64,000 nt of DNA from Burkholderiales bacterium (GTDB lineage Bacteria > Pseudomonadota > Gammaproteobacteria > Burkholderiales > Usitatibacteraceae). Where the stretch lies: assembly GCA_019634955.1 (NCBI GenBank), contig JAHCAK010000016.1, forward strand, positions 19,306-83,305, given 5' to 3'. The notes beneath the pieces were generated by a model, which ran no database searches, was not told the origin of the DNA, and saw nothing but the letters and a program-made list of their open reading frames with translations. The position numbers and the translations under genes were made by a program. Below are positions 56,894-64,000 of the stretch, piece by piece (position 1 is the first letter of the stretch; each line of letters starts with the position of its first letter).

Positions 56894-57991
56894 TCAGCCG
56901 CCGATGAAGGACATCTCGACCTTGCGCGCGCGGGCCGTCTCGGCGGTGCGGATCTCCGAGTAGCGGTCCTCGCGGCCCTGCCAGATGGCGGCGATGGCGC
57001 GGGAGAGGTCCTCGTCCGTGCCGCCGCCGCGCAGGATCGCCTTGAGGTCGTAGCCGCGGTCGGCGAAGAGGCAGGTGTAGATGGCCCCGTCGGTGGAGAG
57101 CCGCGCGCGGTTGCAGGTCGAGCAGAAGGCTTCCGTCACGCTGGAGATGATGCCGAACTCGCCCGCCCCGTCCTCGTACCGCCAGCGCTTGGCGACCTCG
57201 CCGTGGTGGAGGGGGTTCACCGGCACGCACGGGAAGCGCTCGCCGACGCGCCGCACCACCTCGGCGCTCGGCACCACGTCGTCCATGCGCCAGCCGTTGG
57301 TGGAGCCCACGTCCATGAACTCGATGAAGCGCACGATGTGCCCGGTGCCGCGGAAGCGCTCCGCCATCGCGACCACCTCGTGGTCGTTGGTGCCGCGGCG
57401 CACGACCATGTTCACCTTCACCGGGGCGAAGCCCTCGGCGGCCGCGGCGTCGATCGCCTCGAGCACCTTCGCCACCGGGAAGTCGGCGTCGTTCATGGCG
57501 CGGAAGGTGGCGTCGTCGAGGGAGTCGAGCGAGACGGTGACGCGGCGAAGCCCCGCCGCGCGCAGCGCGCGCGCCTTCTGCTTCAGGGCGGAGCCGTTGG
57601 TGGTGAGCGTGAGGTCCACCGCCGGCATCGCCTCGTGCAGCATGGCCACGAGCTCCTCGACCCCGCGGCGCAGCAGCGGCTCGCCGCCGGTGAGCCGGAT
57701 CTTGGCGATGCCGTGGCCGTGGAAGGCGCGCGCCACGCGCACGATTTCCTCGAAGCTCAGCAGCTCGGCTTGCGGCAGGAAGGGGTAGTCGGGCCCGAAC
57801 ACCTCGCGCGGCATGCAATAGGTGCAGCGGAAGTTGCAGCGGTCCGTCACCGAGATGCGCAGGTCGCGAAGCCCGCGGCCGCGCGTGTCGGCGAGCGGCC
57901 CCGCGCCGGGCTCGCGCGCGAGCGGCGGGATGGCGAGGCGGGGCTGGACGACCGCGACGGGAATGACGGGCTTGGGCATCGGAACGGGCAT
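56894..57991 (-). CDS. moaA: GTP 3',8-cyclase MoaA
   Basis: Radical SAM enzyme that starts molybdopterin synthesis with GTP rearrangement; 365 residues. The SAM cluster motif CNFRCTYC is followed by [11 protein letters not shown]. The C-terminal second cluster has CSTCN and a third Cys, and the protein ends FIGG with the conserved GG tail. An N-terminal extension of about 35 residues precedes the core. It is the first gene of the operon; MoaC, MoaD and MoaE are not in the window. It is divergent from DUF3305 across 86 bases. Confidence 0.95.
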   Translation of the reverse strand: MPVPMPKPVIPVAVVQPRLAIPPLAREPGAGPLADTRGRGLRDLRISVTDRCNFRCTYCMPREVFGPDYPFLPQAELLSFEEIVRVARAFHGHGIAKIRLTGGEPLLRRGVEELVAMLHEAMPAVDLTLTTNGSALKQKARALRAAGLRRVTVSLDSLDDATFRAMNDADFPVAKVLEAIDAAAAEGFAPVKVNMVVRRGTNDHEVVAMAERFRGTGHIVRFIEFMDVGSTNGWRMDDVVPSAEVVRRVGERFPCVPVNPLHHGEVAKRWRYEDGAGEFGIISSVTEAFCSTCNRARLSTDGAIYTCLFADRGYDLKAILRGGGTDEDLSRAIAAIWQGREDRYSEIRTAETARARKVEMSFIGG

Positions 57992-58065
57992 TCCGCGAGG
58001 GGCACCGAGGATAGCACGCAGGCGCCGCGAGAGCCCCCACGCGCCCTGGGGTCGGGGCGATGGGC

Positions 58066-58071
58066 TATAGT
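58066..58071 (+). promoter_or_regulatory. -10 box before DUF3305 (leaderless?)
   Basis: TATAGT followed by six bases and the ATG at 58078. The transcript would begin at the A of ATG, with no Shine-Dalgarno. Confidence 0.45.
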
Positions 58072-58077
58072 CGCGGC

Positions 58078-58560
58078 ATGAGCGAAAGACCGACCCGCAA
58101 GGTGGCCGTCGTCCTCGAGCGCACGGCGGTCGAGAGCCGCTGGGCCACGCACCAGTGGCAGGCGGCGAGCGTGATCGCGGATCCGGGCGGCGAGCCGCGC
58201 GTGCTCGTCGAGCGCGGGGGGCTGCTGCGCAAGCTCTTCCCGGGGTTCGCGGTGACGCTCTTCCGCGACGAGGCCGAGGGCTACTACCTCAACATGTCGA
58301 GCGACGCGCCGTGCGCGTTCGTCTCCTTGCGCACCGACGAGGAGGGCGGCGACCCGCGGCCGTTCCAAGTGACCGTCTCCTACAACGAGGCCGCGCGGTG
58401 GATGGACGGCGGCGAGCGCGTGGACAAGGCGGAGATCGACCTCGAGTTCGCGGCCTGGATCGGCGCGTGGGTCGAGGCCAACTACCGCCCCGAGCCGAAG
58501 GAGCGCATCCGGCCGAAGTCCTTCAAGGGCAAGGAAGGCCGCCTGCGCGAGCGGGGATGA
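58078..58560 (+). CDS. DUF3305 protein (formate dehydrogenase accessory)
   Basis: A 160-residue DUF3305 protein ([28 protein letters not shown]...[18 protein letters not shown]). The family is found next to formate dehydrogenase genes and is thought to help maturation, but its activity is unknown. It contains no cofactor motif or signal peptide. Its TGA overlaps the DUF3306 ATG (ATGA). First gene of the plus-strand formate dehydrogenase operon. Confidence 0.9.
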   Translation: MSERPTRKVAVVLERTAVESRWATHQWQAASVIADPGGEPRVLVERGGLLRKLFPGFAVTLFRDEAEGYYLNMSSDAPCAFVSLRTDEEGGDPRPFQVTVSYNEAARWMDGGERVDKAEIDLEFAAWIGAWVEANYRPEPKERIRPKSFKGKEGRLRERG

Positions 58561-59141
58561 CGGTGGCGCAGGACGACAACTTCCTCGCGCGCTGGTCGCG
58601 CCGCAAGACCGAGGCCCGCGCGAAGCCCGCCGAGGCGCCGGGCGCCGCGCCCGCCGTCGCCGCGCCCGTGGTCACCGGCCCCGCTGCCGTGCCCGCCGTG
58701 CCCGCCGGGGCCGATGCGGCGCCTGCGGAGCCCGCGCCCCTTCCTCCCGTGGAGTCCCTCACCCCCGAATCGGACTTCGCGCCTTTCATGAAGCCGGAGG
58801 TGGACGGCGAGACGCGCAGCAAGGCGCTCAAGGCCCTCTTCGCCGACCCGCACTTCAACACGATGGACATGATGGACGTCTACGTGGACGACTACTCGAA
58901 GCCCGATCCCCTTCCGGCGGGGTGGCTGGAGAAGCTCGAGCAGCTCTCCCACCTCGGCGACCGCGCGGGGCGTGACCGCGAGGAGGCCGAGCGGCGCGCG
59001 GCGGAGGAGGCGGCCGCGCGCGCCGGCGAGGCGGAGGAGGCACGGGCCGCCGCGGAGGGCGCCGACCCGGCCCCGTCCGCCCCCGCCGAGCCCGAGGCTC
59101 CCGCCTTGGCGCCGGAGGGCGCCATTCCCCCACCGGAGTAA
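58557..59141 (+). CDS. DUF3306 protein (formate dehydrogenase accessory)
   Basis: A 194-residue DUF3306 protein starting DDNFLARWSRRKTEAR, with a central conserved block LTPESDFAPFMKPEVDGETRSKALKALFADPHFNTMDMMDVYVDDYSKPDPLP. The two ends are low-complexity Ala/Pro- and Glu-rich, with a helical charged stretch. It is coupled to DUF3305 and always found with it. The function is unknown, but the family may act in dehydrogenase maturation. Confidence 0.88.
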   Translation: MTVAQDDNFLARWSRRKTEARAKPAEAPGAAPAVAAPVVTGPAAVPAVPAGADAAPAEPAPLPPVESLTPESDFAPFMKPEVDGETRSKALKALFADPHFNTMDMMDVYVDDYSKPDPLPAGWLEKLEQLSHLGDRAGRDREEAERRAAEEAAARAGEAEEARAAAEGADPAPSAPAEPEAPALAPEGAIPPPE

Positions 59142-59235
59142 GGGGAATGGGGTACTAGAGGTCAACGCCAGCCCCGAACTTCTGTTGTACACTCCCGTGC
59201 ATATTTCGAAGGAGGAGAAATCGCCGCCACCCGCG

Positions 59236-59316
59236 GTGACATTCTCCCGGCGACAGGGGCAACGAACGAGGAGCGCCGGTGGGCGCCACTGCCGGTGGCC
59301 GGCGGACAACGGATGA
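59236..59316 (+). other. Possible 26-codon leader ORF before the ferredoxin gene
   Basis: A GTG-initiated ORF of 26 codons, rich in Arg, whose TGA overlaps the ferredoxin ATG (59313) as ATGA. A strong AAGGAGGAG site lies 18 bases upstream of the GTG, too far for normal use. It may be a translational-coupling leader or chance. Confidence 0.25.
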
Positions 59317-61103
59317 CGCAGGAAGACCACGCGGATGTGACCGTGATCGACAGGGCGCGCGGCGCGCAGGGCGCCCCTGTCGGCAGCCCGGGCGACCTCG
59401 AAGCCCGGGGATGGACGGCCGATGCCGTCGACTGCGAACCGAAGCTGCGCGCGCTCGCCGCCCTCGCGGCCCTTCCCGGCGACCTCTCTCTCCCCAGCGT
59501 CACCTACGCCTCGAAGGGCAACGCGCTCGTGGTCGGCGGAGACGGGCGCGCGGTCGCCGCCGCCGTGCGGCTCGCCGAGTCCCTGCCCGTCACGCTTCTC
59601 CTCACCTCGCGCCCATCCGCCCAGGCCGCCGCGCTCGCCGGCGCGGACCTCGGGGATTCGGCGTTCCCCATCTGGGGCGGCAAGGTCGCCTCGCTCAAGG
59701 GATATCTCGGCAACTTCTCCGCGACGCTCGCCGACCTGGCGGTCGTTCGCGAGGCGCCGGGCCGCGGGCTGCCGGGCGCCGCCGCGGCCGTCTTCGATCT
59801 CGTCGTGGATTTCTCCGACCCGCCGCTCTTCGGCCACCACCAGCCGCCGCAGGGCTACTGGCGCGTCACGGACGACGCGTCGGCCGAGGCCGCGATCGGC
59901 GAGGCGCGCGAGGCCGTGGGCGAATTCGAGAAGCCGCGGTTCTTCGCCTACCGCGAGAACCTCTGCGCCCACTCGCGCTCCGGGATCGACGGCTGCAGCC
60001 GCTGCATCGACGTCTGTTCGACGGAGGCCATCGCCGCCGACGGCGACCACGTGAAGGTCGACCCGCACCTGTGCATGGGCTGCGGCGCGTGCGCCTCGGT
60101 GTGCCCGTCGGGCGCGATGAGCTTCCAGTTCCCGCGCGTGTCCCGCCGCGGCGAGCAGTTGAAGGCGCTCCTTTCCGCCTACCGCGCCGCCGGCGGCGCC
60201 GATGCCTGCATTGTTCTTCACAATGGCACGGACGGCCGCGACCTGCTCGCGAGCGCGGCGGCCGCCGGGCGGGGGCTTCCGGCCCGCGCCATCCCGCTCG
60301 AGTCCTGGCACGTGGCGAGCGTGGGCGTCGACCTGCTGCTGGGCGCGGTCGCGCTCGGGGCGAACCAGGTCGTGGTGCTGGCCGCGGGCTCCGAGGCGCC
60401 GGAATACCACCAGTCGCTTCGGGAGCAGCTCGCGCTCGCCCAGTCGATCGTCTCGGCGCTGGGCTACGCCGGCCGGCACTTCGCGCTGGTCGCCACGGGC
60501 GACGCCGGCGAGTTCGCGGCGGCCGTCGAGGCGCTCGCGCCCGCGGCGGTTCCGCCCGTCCCGGCCGCCTTCGCGCTCTCCGACGACAAGCGCACGGCGG
60601 TCGAGTTCGCCATCGAGCACCTCCTCAAGCACGCGCCCGCGCCGGTCACGGAGATCGCGCTCGCCGCCGGCGCCCCGTGGGGCGAGGTGGTGGTGGACAA
60701 GGAGAAGTGCACGCTGTGCCTCGCCTGCGCCGGGGCCTGTCCGGAGTCCGCGCTCATGGACGGCGGCGAGGCGCCGATGCTGCGCTTCCTCGAGCGGAAC
60801 TGCGTGCAGTGCGGCCTGTGCGAGCGCACATGCCCCGAGGACGCGATCGCGCTGCGCCCGCGGCTGCTGCTCGCGCCGGCCGTGCGCGAGGCGCGCGTGC
60901 TCAACGAGACGCAGCCCTTCCACTGCGTGTCCTGCGGCAAGCCCTTCGGCACGCGCCAGATGGTGGATGCGATGCTCGGGCGGCTCGCGGGCCACTCGAT
61001 GTTCTCCGACCCCGCGGCGCTCAGGCGCCTGCAGATGTGCGCCGACTGCCGGGTCGTGGACATGATGTCCAACAAGAACGAAGTCTCGGTGCTCAAGCTC
61101 TAG
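59313..61103 (+). CDS. Multi-cluster 4Fe-4S ferredoxin of the formate dehydrogenase locus
   Basis: A 596-residue iron-sulfur protein. Residues 60-200 have a dinucleotide-binding-like ALVVGGDGRAVAAAVRLAE. Cysteine groups at 218/228/231/235, 254/257/260/264, 466/469/472/476 and 497/500/503/507 supply four [4Fe-4S] clusters. A further Cys-x2-Cys pair (538/541 and 576/579) looks like a zinc knuckle. It should carry electrons between the dehydrogenase and other redox partners, with NAD(P) or a flavin possibly bound. The ATG at 59313 overlaps a tiny upstream ORF. The protein is much larger than the usual FDH beta subunit. Confidence 0.85.
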   Translation: MTQEDHADVTVIDRARGAQGAPVGSPGDLEARGWTADAVDCEPKLRALAALAALPGDLSLPSVTYASKGNALVVGGDGRAVAAAVRLAESLPVTLLLTSRPSAQAAALAGADLGDSAFPIWGGKVASLKGYLGNFSATLADLAVVREAPGRGLPGAAAAVFDLVVDFSDPPLFGHHQPPQGYWRVTDDASAEAAIGEAREAVGEFEKPRFFAYRENLCAHSRSGIDGCSRCIDVCSTEAIAADGDHVKVDPHLCMGCGACASVCPSGAMSFQFPRVSRRGEQLKALLSAYRAAGGADACIVLHNGTDGRDLLASAAAAGRGLPARAIPLESWHVASVGVDLLLGAVALGANQVVVLAAGSEAPEYHQSLREQLALAQSIVSALGYAGRHFALVATGDAGEFAAAVEALAPAAVPPVPAAFALSDDKRTAVEFAIEHLLKHAPAPVTEIALAAGAPWGEVVVDKEKCTLCLACAGACPESALMDGGEAPMLRFLERNCVQCGLCERTCPEDAIALRPRLLLAPAVREARVLNETQPFHCVSCGKPFGTRQMVDAMLGRLAGHSMFSDPAALRRLQMCADCRVVDMMSNKNEVSVLKL

Positions 61104-61110
61104 GCCGCCC

Positions 61111-61737
61111 ATGGAAGCCGTCGCCGCCCGCGTCGAGATCCAGCGCCCCCTCGCCCCCGAGGACGCGGCGCGCGCCGACTTCCACGCGCTCCTCGCGGCG
61201 CTGCTGCAGCGGGCGCCGGATGCGCGGATGCTCGCGACGCTCGCGGTGGCCCCGCCCATCGAGGGCGGCAGCGAGGCGCTCGCGAAGGCCTGGTCGGACC
61301 TGGTCGCGGCCTCCGCCGTGATGGACCCGGAGGCGGCCGCCGAGGAGTACGAGACGCTCTTCGTCGGCGTGGGCAAGGCGAAGGTCTCGATCTACTCCGG
61401 CTGGTACACGAGCGCGCTGTGGACGGAGCCCGCGCGCGTGCGCGTGATCGAGGCGTTGGCGGCCCTCGGGCTCGCGCGCCCCGCCGGCGTCACGGAGCCG
61501 GAGGACCATTTCGCCACCCTCTTCGAGACGATGCGCGTGCTCGTGGCGGGCGGCGCCGGGCGGGGGCCCGCAGGCCTCGCCGATCAGAAGGCGTTCTGGG
61601 AGGCGCACGTGAAGCCGGGGGTGGGGCCCTTCCTCGCCGCCGTGCTCGAGGCGCCAGAGGCCAACTACTACCGCAGGGTCGCAGCCGTCGGCGAGGCATT
61701 CGTCGGCATCGAAAACGAGTCGTTCAACCTGGGTTGA
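61111..61737 (+). CDS. TorD-family chaperone of formate dehydrogenase
   Basis: A 208-residue all-helical protein of the TorD/DmsD family. The EEYETLFVGVGKAKVSIYSGWYTSAL and EPEDHFATLFETMRVL segments are the family hallmark. These chaperones bind the Tat signal of molybdoenzymes and hold them until the cofactor is loaded. It lies eight bases after the ferredoxin gene and 37 before the Tat peptide gene, so the client is most likely the FdhA encoded next. Confidence 0.9.
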   Translation: MEAVAARVEIQRPLAPEDAARADFHALLAALLQRAPDARMLATLAVAPPIEGGSEALAKAWSDLVAASAVMDPEAAAEEYETLFVGVGKAKVSIYSGWYTSALWTEPARVRVIEALAALGLARPAGVTEPEDHFATLFETMRVLVAGGAGRGPAGLADQKAFWEAHVKPGVGPFLAAVLEAPEANYYRRVAAVGEAFVGIENESFNLG

Positions 61738-61774
61738 AACCGCAGCACTTCTTGCGAATGACAGGAGGCGTGAC

Positions 61775-61972
61775 ATGAACAACGAAACCAAGCAGAACAG
61801 CCGCAGGAAATTCCTGCTCAACGCGGGCCTCGGGGGCGCGGGCGTGGCCGCCGTGGCCGTCGCCGGGCGGCAGGCCGCCACCGCGACGCAGGGCGGGGAG
61901 CCCGCCGCGAGGAAGCGGGGCTATCACGTCTCCGAGCACATCCTGAAGTACTACAAGACGACGCAAGTCTGA
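61775..61972 (+). CDS. Small Tat-signal protein of the formate dehydrogenase region
   Basis: A 65-residue protein with an N-terminal twin-arginine sequence (NSRRKFLLNAGLGGAGVAAV, residues 9-28) and a short mature end KRGYHVSEHILKYYKTTQV. It matches the small family known as 'formate dehydrogenase region Tat target', whose role is unknown. AGGAGG precedes the ATG. It sits 11 bases before fdhA and could escort or anchor the enzyme at the membrane. Confidence 0.88.
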   Translation: MNNETKQNSRRKFLLNAGLGGAGVAAVAVAGRQAATATQGGEPAARKRGYHVSEHILKYYKTTQV

Positions 61973-61983
61973 GGAGGCCGACC

Positions 61984-64000
61984 ATGCTGCTCAACCGCAA
62001 ATCCGAAGGCCGCGCCGAGCGCGCCAACCCGCTCGCCCGCGCCATGGGCGCCCTGGGCGCCAAGACCGTTGACCGCCGCGCGTTCCTCAAGGGCTCGGGC
62101 ATCACCGCCGGCGCCGCCGCGTTCGCGAGCCAGCTTCCGCTGGGCATGGTGGGCGACGCCAGCGCCGCCCCTGCCGCCGGCGGCAAGATGGAGGTGAAGC
62201 GCACCGTGTGCACGCACTGCTCGGTGGGCTGCGCCGTCGACGCCTACGTGCAGAACGGCGTGTGGGTGCGCCAGGAGCCGGTGTTCGATTCCCCGCTCAA
62301 CCTCGGCGCGCACTGCGCCAAGGGCGCGAGCGTGCGCGAGCACGGCATGACCGAGCACTCGCACCGCCTCAAGTACCCGATGAAGCTCGTGGACGGCAAG
62401 TACCGGCGCATCACCTGGGAGCAGGCGATCAACGAGATCGGCGACAAGCTGCTCGCCATCCGCAAGGAGAGCGGCCCCGACGCGACCTTCTGGCTGGGTT
62501 CGTCCAAGCACAACAACGAGCAGGCCTACATGTTCCGCAAGTTCGTGTCGATGTTCGGCACGAACAACATGGACCACCAGGCGCGCATCTGCCACTCCAC
62601 GACGGTGGCAGGGGTGGCGAACACCTGGGGCTACGGCGCCATGACCAACTCCTACAACGACCTGCTGAACACGAAGTGCATGATGTTCATCGGGTCGAAC
62701 GCGGCCGAGGCGCACCCCGTCTCGATGCTGCACGCCCTGCACGCCAAGGAGACGGGCGCCAAGATGATCGTCTGCGACCCGCGCTTCACGCGCACCGCGG
62801 CCAAGGCGGACCACTTCGTGCGCTTCCGCTCCGGCACCGACGTGCCGGTGCTCTTCGGCATGCTCTACCACATCTTCAAGAACGGCTGGGAGGACAAGCA
62901 GTACCTCAACGACCGCGTCTTCGGGATGGACAAGGTGCGCGAGGAGGTGCTCAAGAACTGGACGCCCGACAAGGTGACGGAGGCGAGCGGCGTGCCCGAG
63001 GCCGACATCTACCGCGCGGCCGAAATGATGGCGAAGAACCGCCCGTCCACCATCATCTGGTGCATGGGACAGACGCAGCACTCGATCGGCAACGCGATGG
63101 TGCGCGCCTCCTGCATCCTGCAGCTCGCGCTGGGCAACGTCGGCGTCTCGGGCGGCGGCGCGAACATCTTCCGCGGCCACGACAACGTGCAGGGCGCGAC
63201 CGACATCGGCCCGAACCCGGATTCGCTGCCGGGCTACTACGGCGTGGCCGCTGGTTCGTGGAAGCACTTCGGCGCCGTCTGGGGCGTCGACTACGAGTGG
63301 ATGAAGGCGCAGTTCGCGCCCGGCATGATGGAGAAGCCCGGCATCACCGTGTCGCGCTGGGTCGACGGCGTGCTCGGCGCCAAGGATACGCTCGACCAGC
63401 CGTCGAACCTGCGCGGCGTCATCTACTGGGGACACGCGCCGAACTCGCAGACGCGCGGCCTCGACATGAAGAAGGCGATGGACAAGCTCGACCTGCTGGT
63501 GGTGGTCGATCCGTATCCATCGGCGACCGCGGCGATGGCTGCGCTCTCGAGCGACCCGAAGAACGTCAACCCGAATCGGGCGGTCTACCTGCTTCCAGCA
63601 GCGACCCAGCTCGAGACCTCGGGCTCGTGCACCGCGTCGAACCGCTCGCTGCAGTGGCGCGAGAGGGTGATCGAGCCGCTCTTCGAGTCGATGCCCGACC
63701 AGACCATCATGCAGGCCTTCGCGGACCGGCTCGGCTTCGGCGAGCAGTTGTCGAAGAACTACAAGATGACCACGATGACCAAACATGGCATCGAGTGGAA
63801 GGAGCCCGAGCCCGAATCGATCCTGCGCGAGATCAACCGAGGCGTCTGGACGATCGGCTACACCGGCCAGTCGCCCGAGCGGTTGAAGCTGCACATGAAG
63901 CACATGGCCACCTTCGACGTGAAGACCCTGCGGGCGAAGGGCGGGCCTTGCGACGGCGACTACTTCGGCTTGCCGTGGCCGTGCTGGGGCAACCCCGAGA
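61984..64000 (+). CDS. fdhA: Formate dehydrogenase catalytic (alpha) subunit, partial
   Basis: Mo-bisMGD enzyme that oxidises formate to CO2; the window contains the N-terminal 672 codons. A Tat signal is at residues 28-64 (DRRAFLKGSG). The proximal [4Fe-4S] cluster ligands are Cys76, Cys79, Cys83 and Cys111. The active-site residue that is selenocysteine in E. coli FdnG is Cys203 here (ARICHSTTVAG), followed by the conserved His204. The export signal, the TorD chaperone and the accessory genes all fit a periplasmic enzyme. The C-terminus, beta and gamma subunits are beyond the edge. Confidence 0.94.
   Translation, partial: MLLNRKSEGRAERANPLARAMGALGAKTVDRRAFLKGSGITAGAAAFASQLPLGMVGDASAAPAAGGKMEVKRTVCTHCSVGCAVDAYVQNGVWVRQEPVFDSPLNLGAHCAKGASVREHGMTEHSHRLKYPMKLVDGKYRRITWEQAINEIGDKLLAIRKESGPDATFWLGSSKHNNEQAYMFRKFVSMFGTNNMDHQARICHSTTVAGVANTWGYGAMTNSYNDLLNTKCMMFIGSNAAEAHPVSMLHALHAKETGAKMIVCDPRFTRTAAKADHFVRFRSGTDVPVLFGMLYHIFKNGWEDKQYLNDRVFGMDKVREEVLKNWTPDKVTEASGVPEADIYRAAEMMAKNRPSTIIWCMGQTQHSIGNAMVRASCILQLALGNVGVSGGGANIFRGHDNVQGATDIGPNPDSLPGYYGVAAGSWKHFGAVWGVDYEWMKAQFAPGMMEKPGITVSRWVDGVLGAKDTLDQPSNLRGVIYWGHAPNSQTRGLDMKKAMDKLDLLVVVDPYPSATAAMAALSSDPKNVNPNRAVYLLPAATQLETSGSCTASNRSLQWRERVIEPLFESMPDQTIMQAFADRLGFGEQLSKNYKMTTMTKHGIEWKEPEPESILREINRGVWTIGYTGQSPERLKLHMKHMATFDVKTLRAKGGPCDGDYFGLPWPCWGNPE

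Noticed and set aside
56052..58040. A 662-codon minus-strand frame ending in FdhD
   Set aside because: The N-terminal ~380 codons are the shadow of moaA; the GTG at 56888, after the moaA stop, starts FdhD.
58557..59141. A disordered secreted protein
   Set aside because: DUF3306 is Ala/Pro-rich at both ends but has no signal peptide and a conserved central block linked to DUF3305.

Overview
The window is a dense, very GC-rich bacterial chromosome segment. Gene content and order point to a betaproteobacterium (Burkholderiales/Rhodocyclales type). Diagnostic pieces are hpnCDE squalene synthesis, tig-clpP-clpX-lon-hupB-ppiD, gloB-methyltransferase-rnhA-dnaQ, the DUF934/CysI/CysB sulfite-reduction locus, the aat-bpt pair, DUF1841, and a formate dehydrogenase locus carrying DUF3305/DUF3306. 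There are no rRNAs, integrases, transposases, CRISPR arrays or phage genes, so this is core chromosome. Accessory signals are small repeats and unusual operon members.

Layout. 1-3.2 kb (minus): hpnC-hpnD-hpnE and a partial YciK-like reductase. 3.3-11.7 kb (plus): tRNA-Leu, then the protein quality-control block (trigger factor, ClpP, ClpX, Lon behind a sigma-32-type promoter, HU, tRNA-Val, tRNA-Asp, terminator, PpiD). 11.8-12.6 kb (minus): fabI. 12.7-24.0 kb (plus): a peptide-uptake operon with three tandem ~600-residue binding proteins, two permeases, a double ATPase and an exported M3 oligopeptidase. 24.1-29 kb: sodB, then mltD, tldE and tldD on minus. 29-35 kb: GNAT, gloB, methyltransferase, rnhA, dnaQ, a GGDEF-EAL protein and two cytochromes c. 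35-42.7 kb: a methyltransferase, an orphan secreted protein, a glycosyltransferase, then minus-strand DUF1841/nth/rnfB/ald, pyrD and bpt/aat. 42.8-48.8 kb: aminotransferase, rhodanese, DUF934, cysI, divergent cysB, a Rieske-like protein and a small exported protein. 48.8-53.7 kb: an RND efflux pump with its TetR regulator. 53.8-64 kb: molybdenum-cofactor genes (moaA, fdhD, GFA-family, mobA, moeA) divergent from DUF3305, DUF3306, a multi-cluster ferredoxin, a TorD-like chaperone, a 65-residue Tat peptide and the catalytic subunit of a Cys-type molybdenum formate dehydrogenase, cut by the window end.

How the parts work together. The right end is a complete maturation and electron-transfer kit for a formate dehydrogenase: cofactor synthesis, sulfuration, chaperone, Tat targeting and an iron-sulfur relay. 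The 12.7-24 kb operon looks like a peptide scavenging system in which a periplasmic peptidase trims peptides and three binding proteins share one Yej-like transporter. Many genes are coupled by 4-base ATGA overlaps. Several single genes appear to have leaderless transcripts, with a -10 hexamer about 6-7 bases before ATG. A family of GGGGAC/GTCCCC palindromes recurs in four intergenic gaps.
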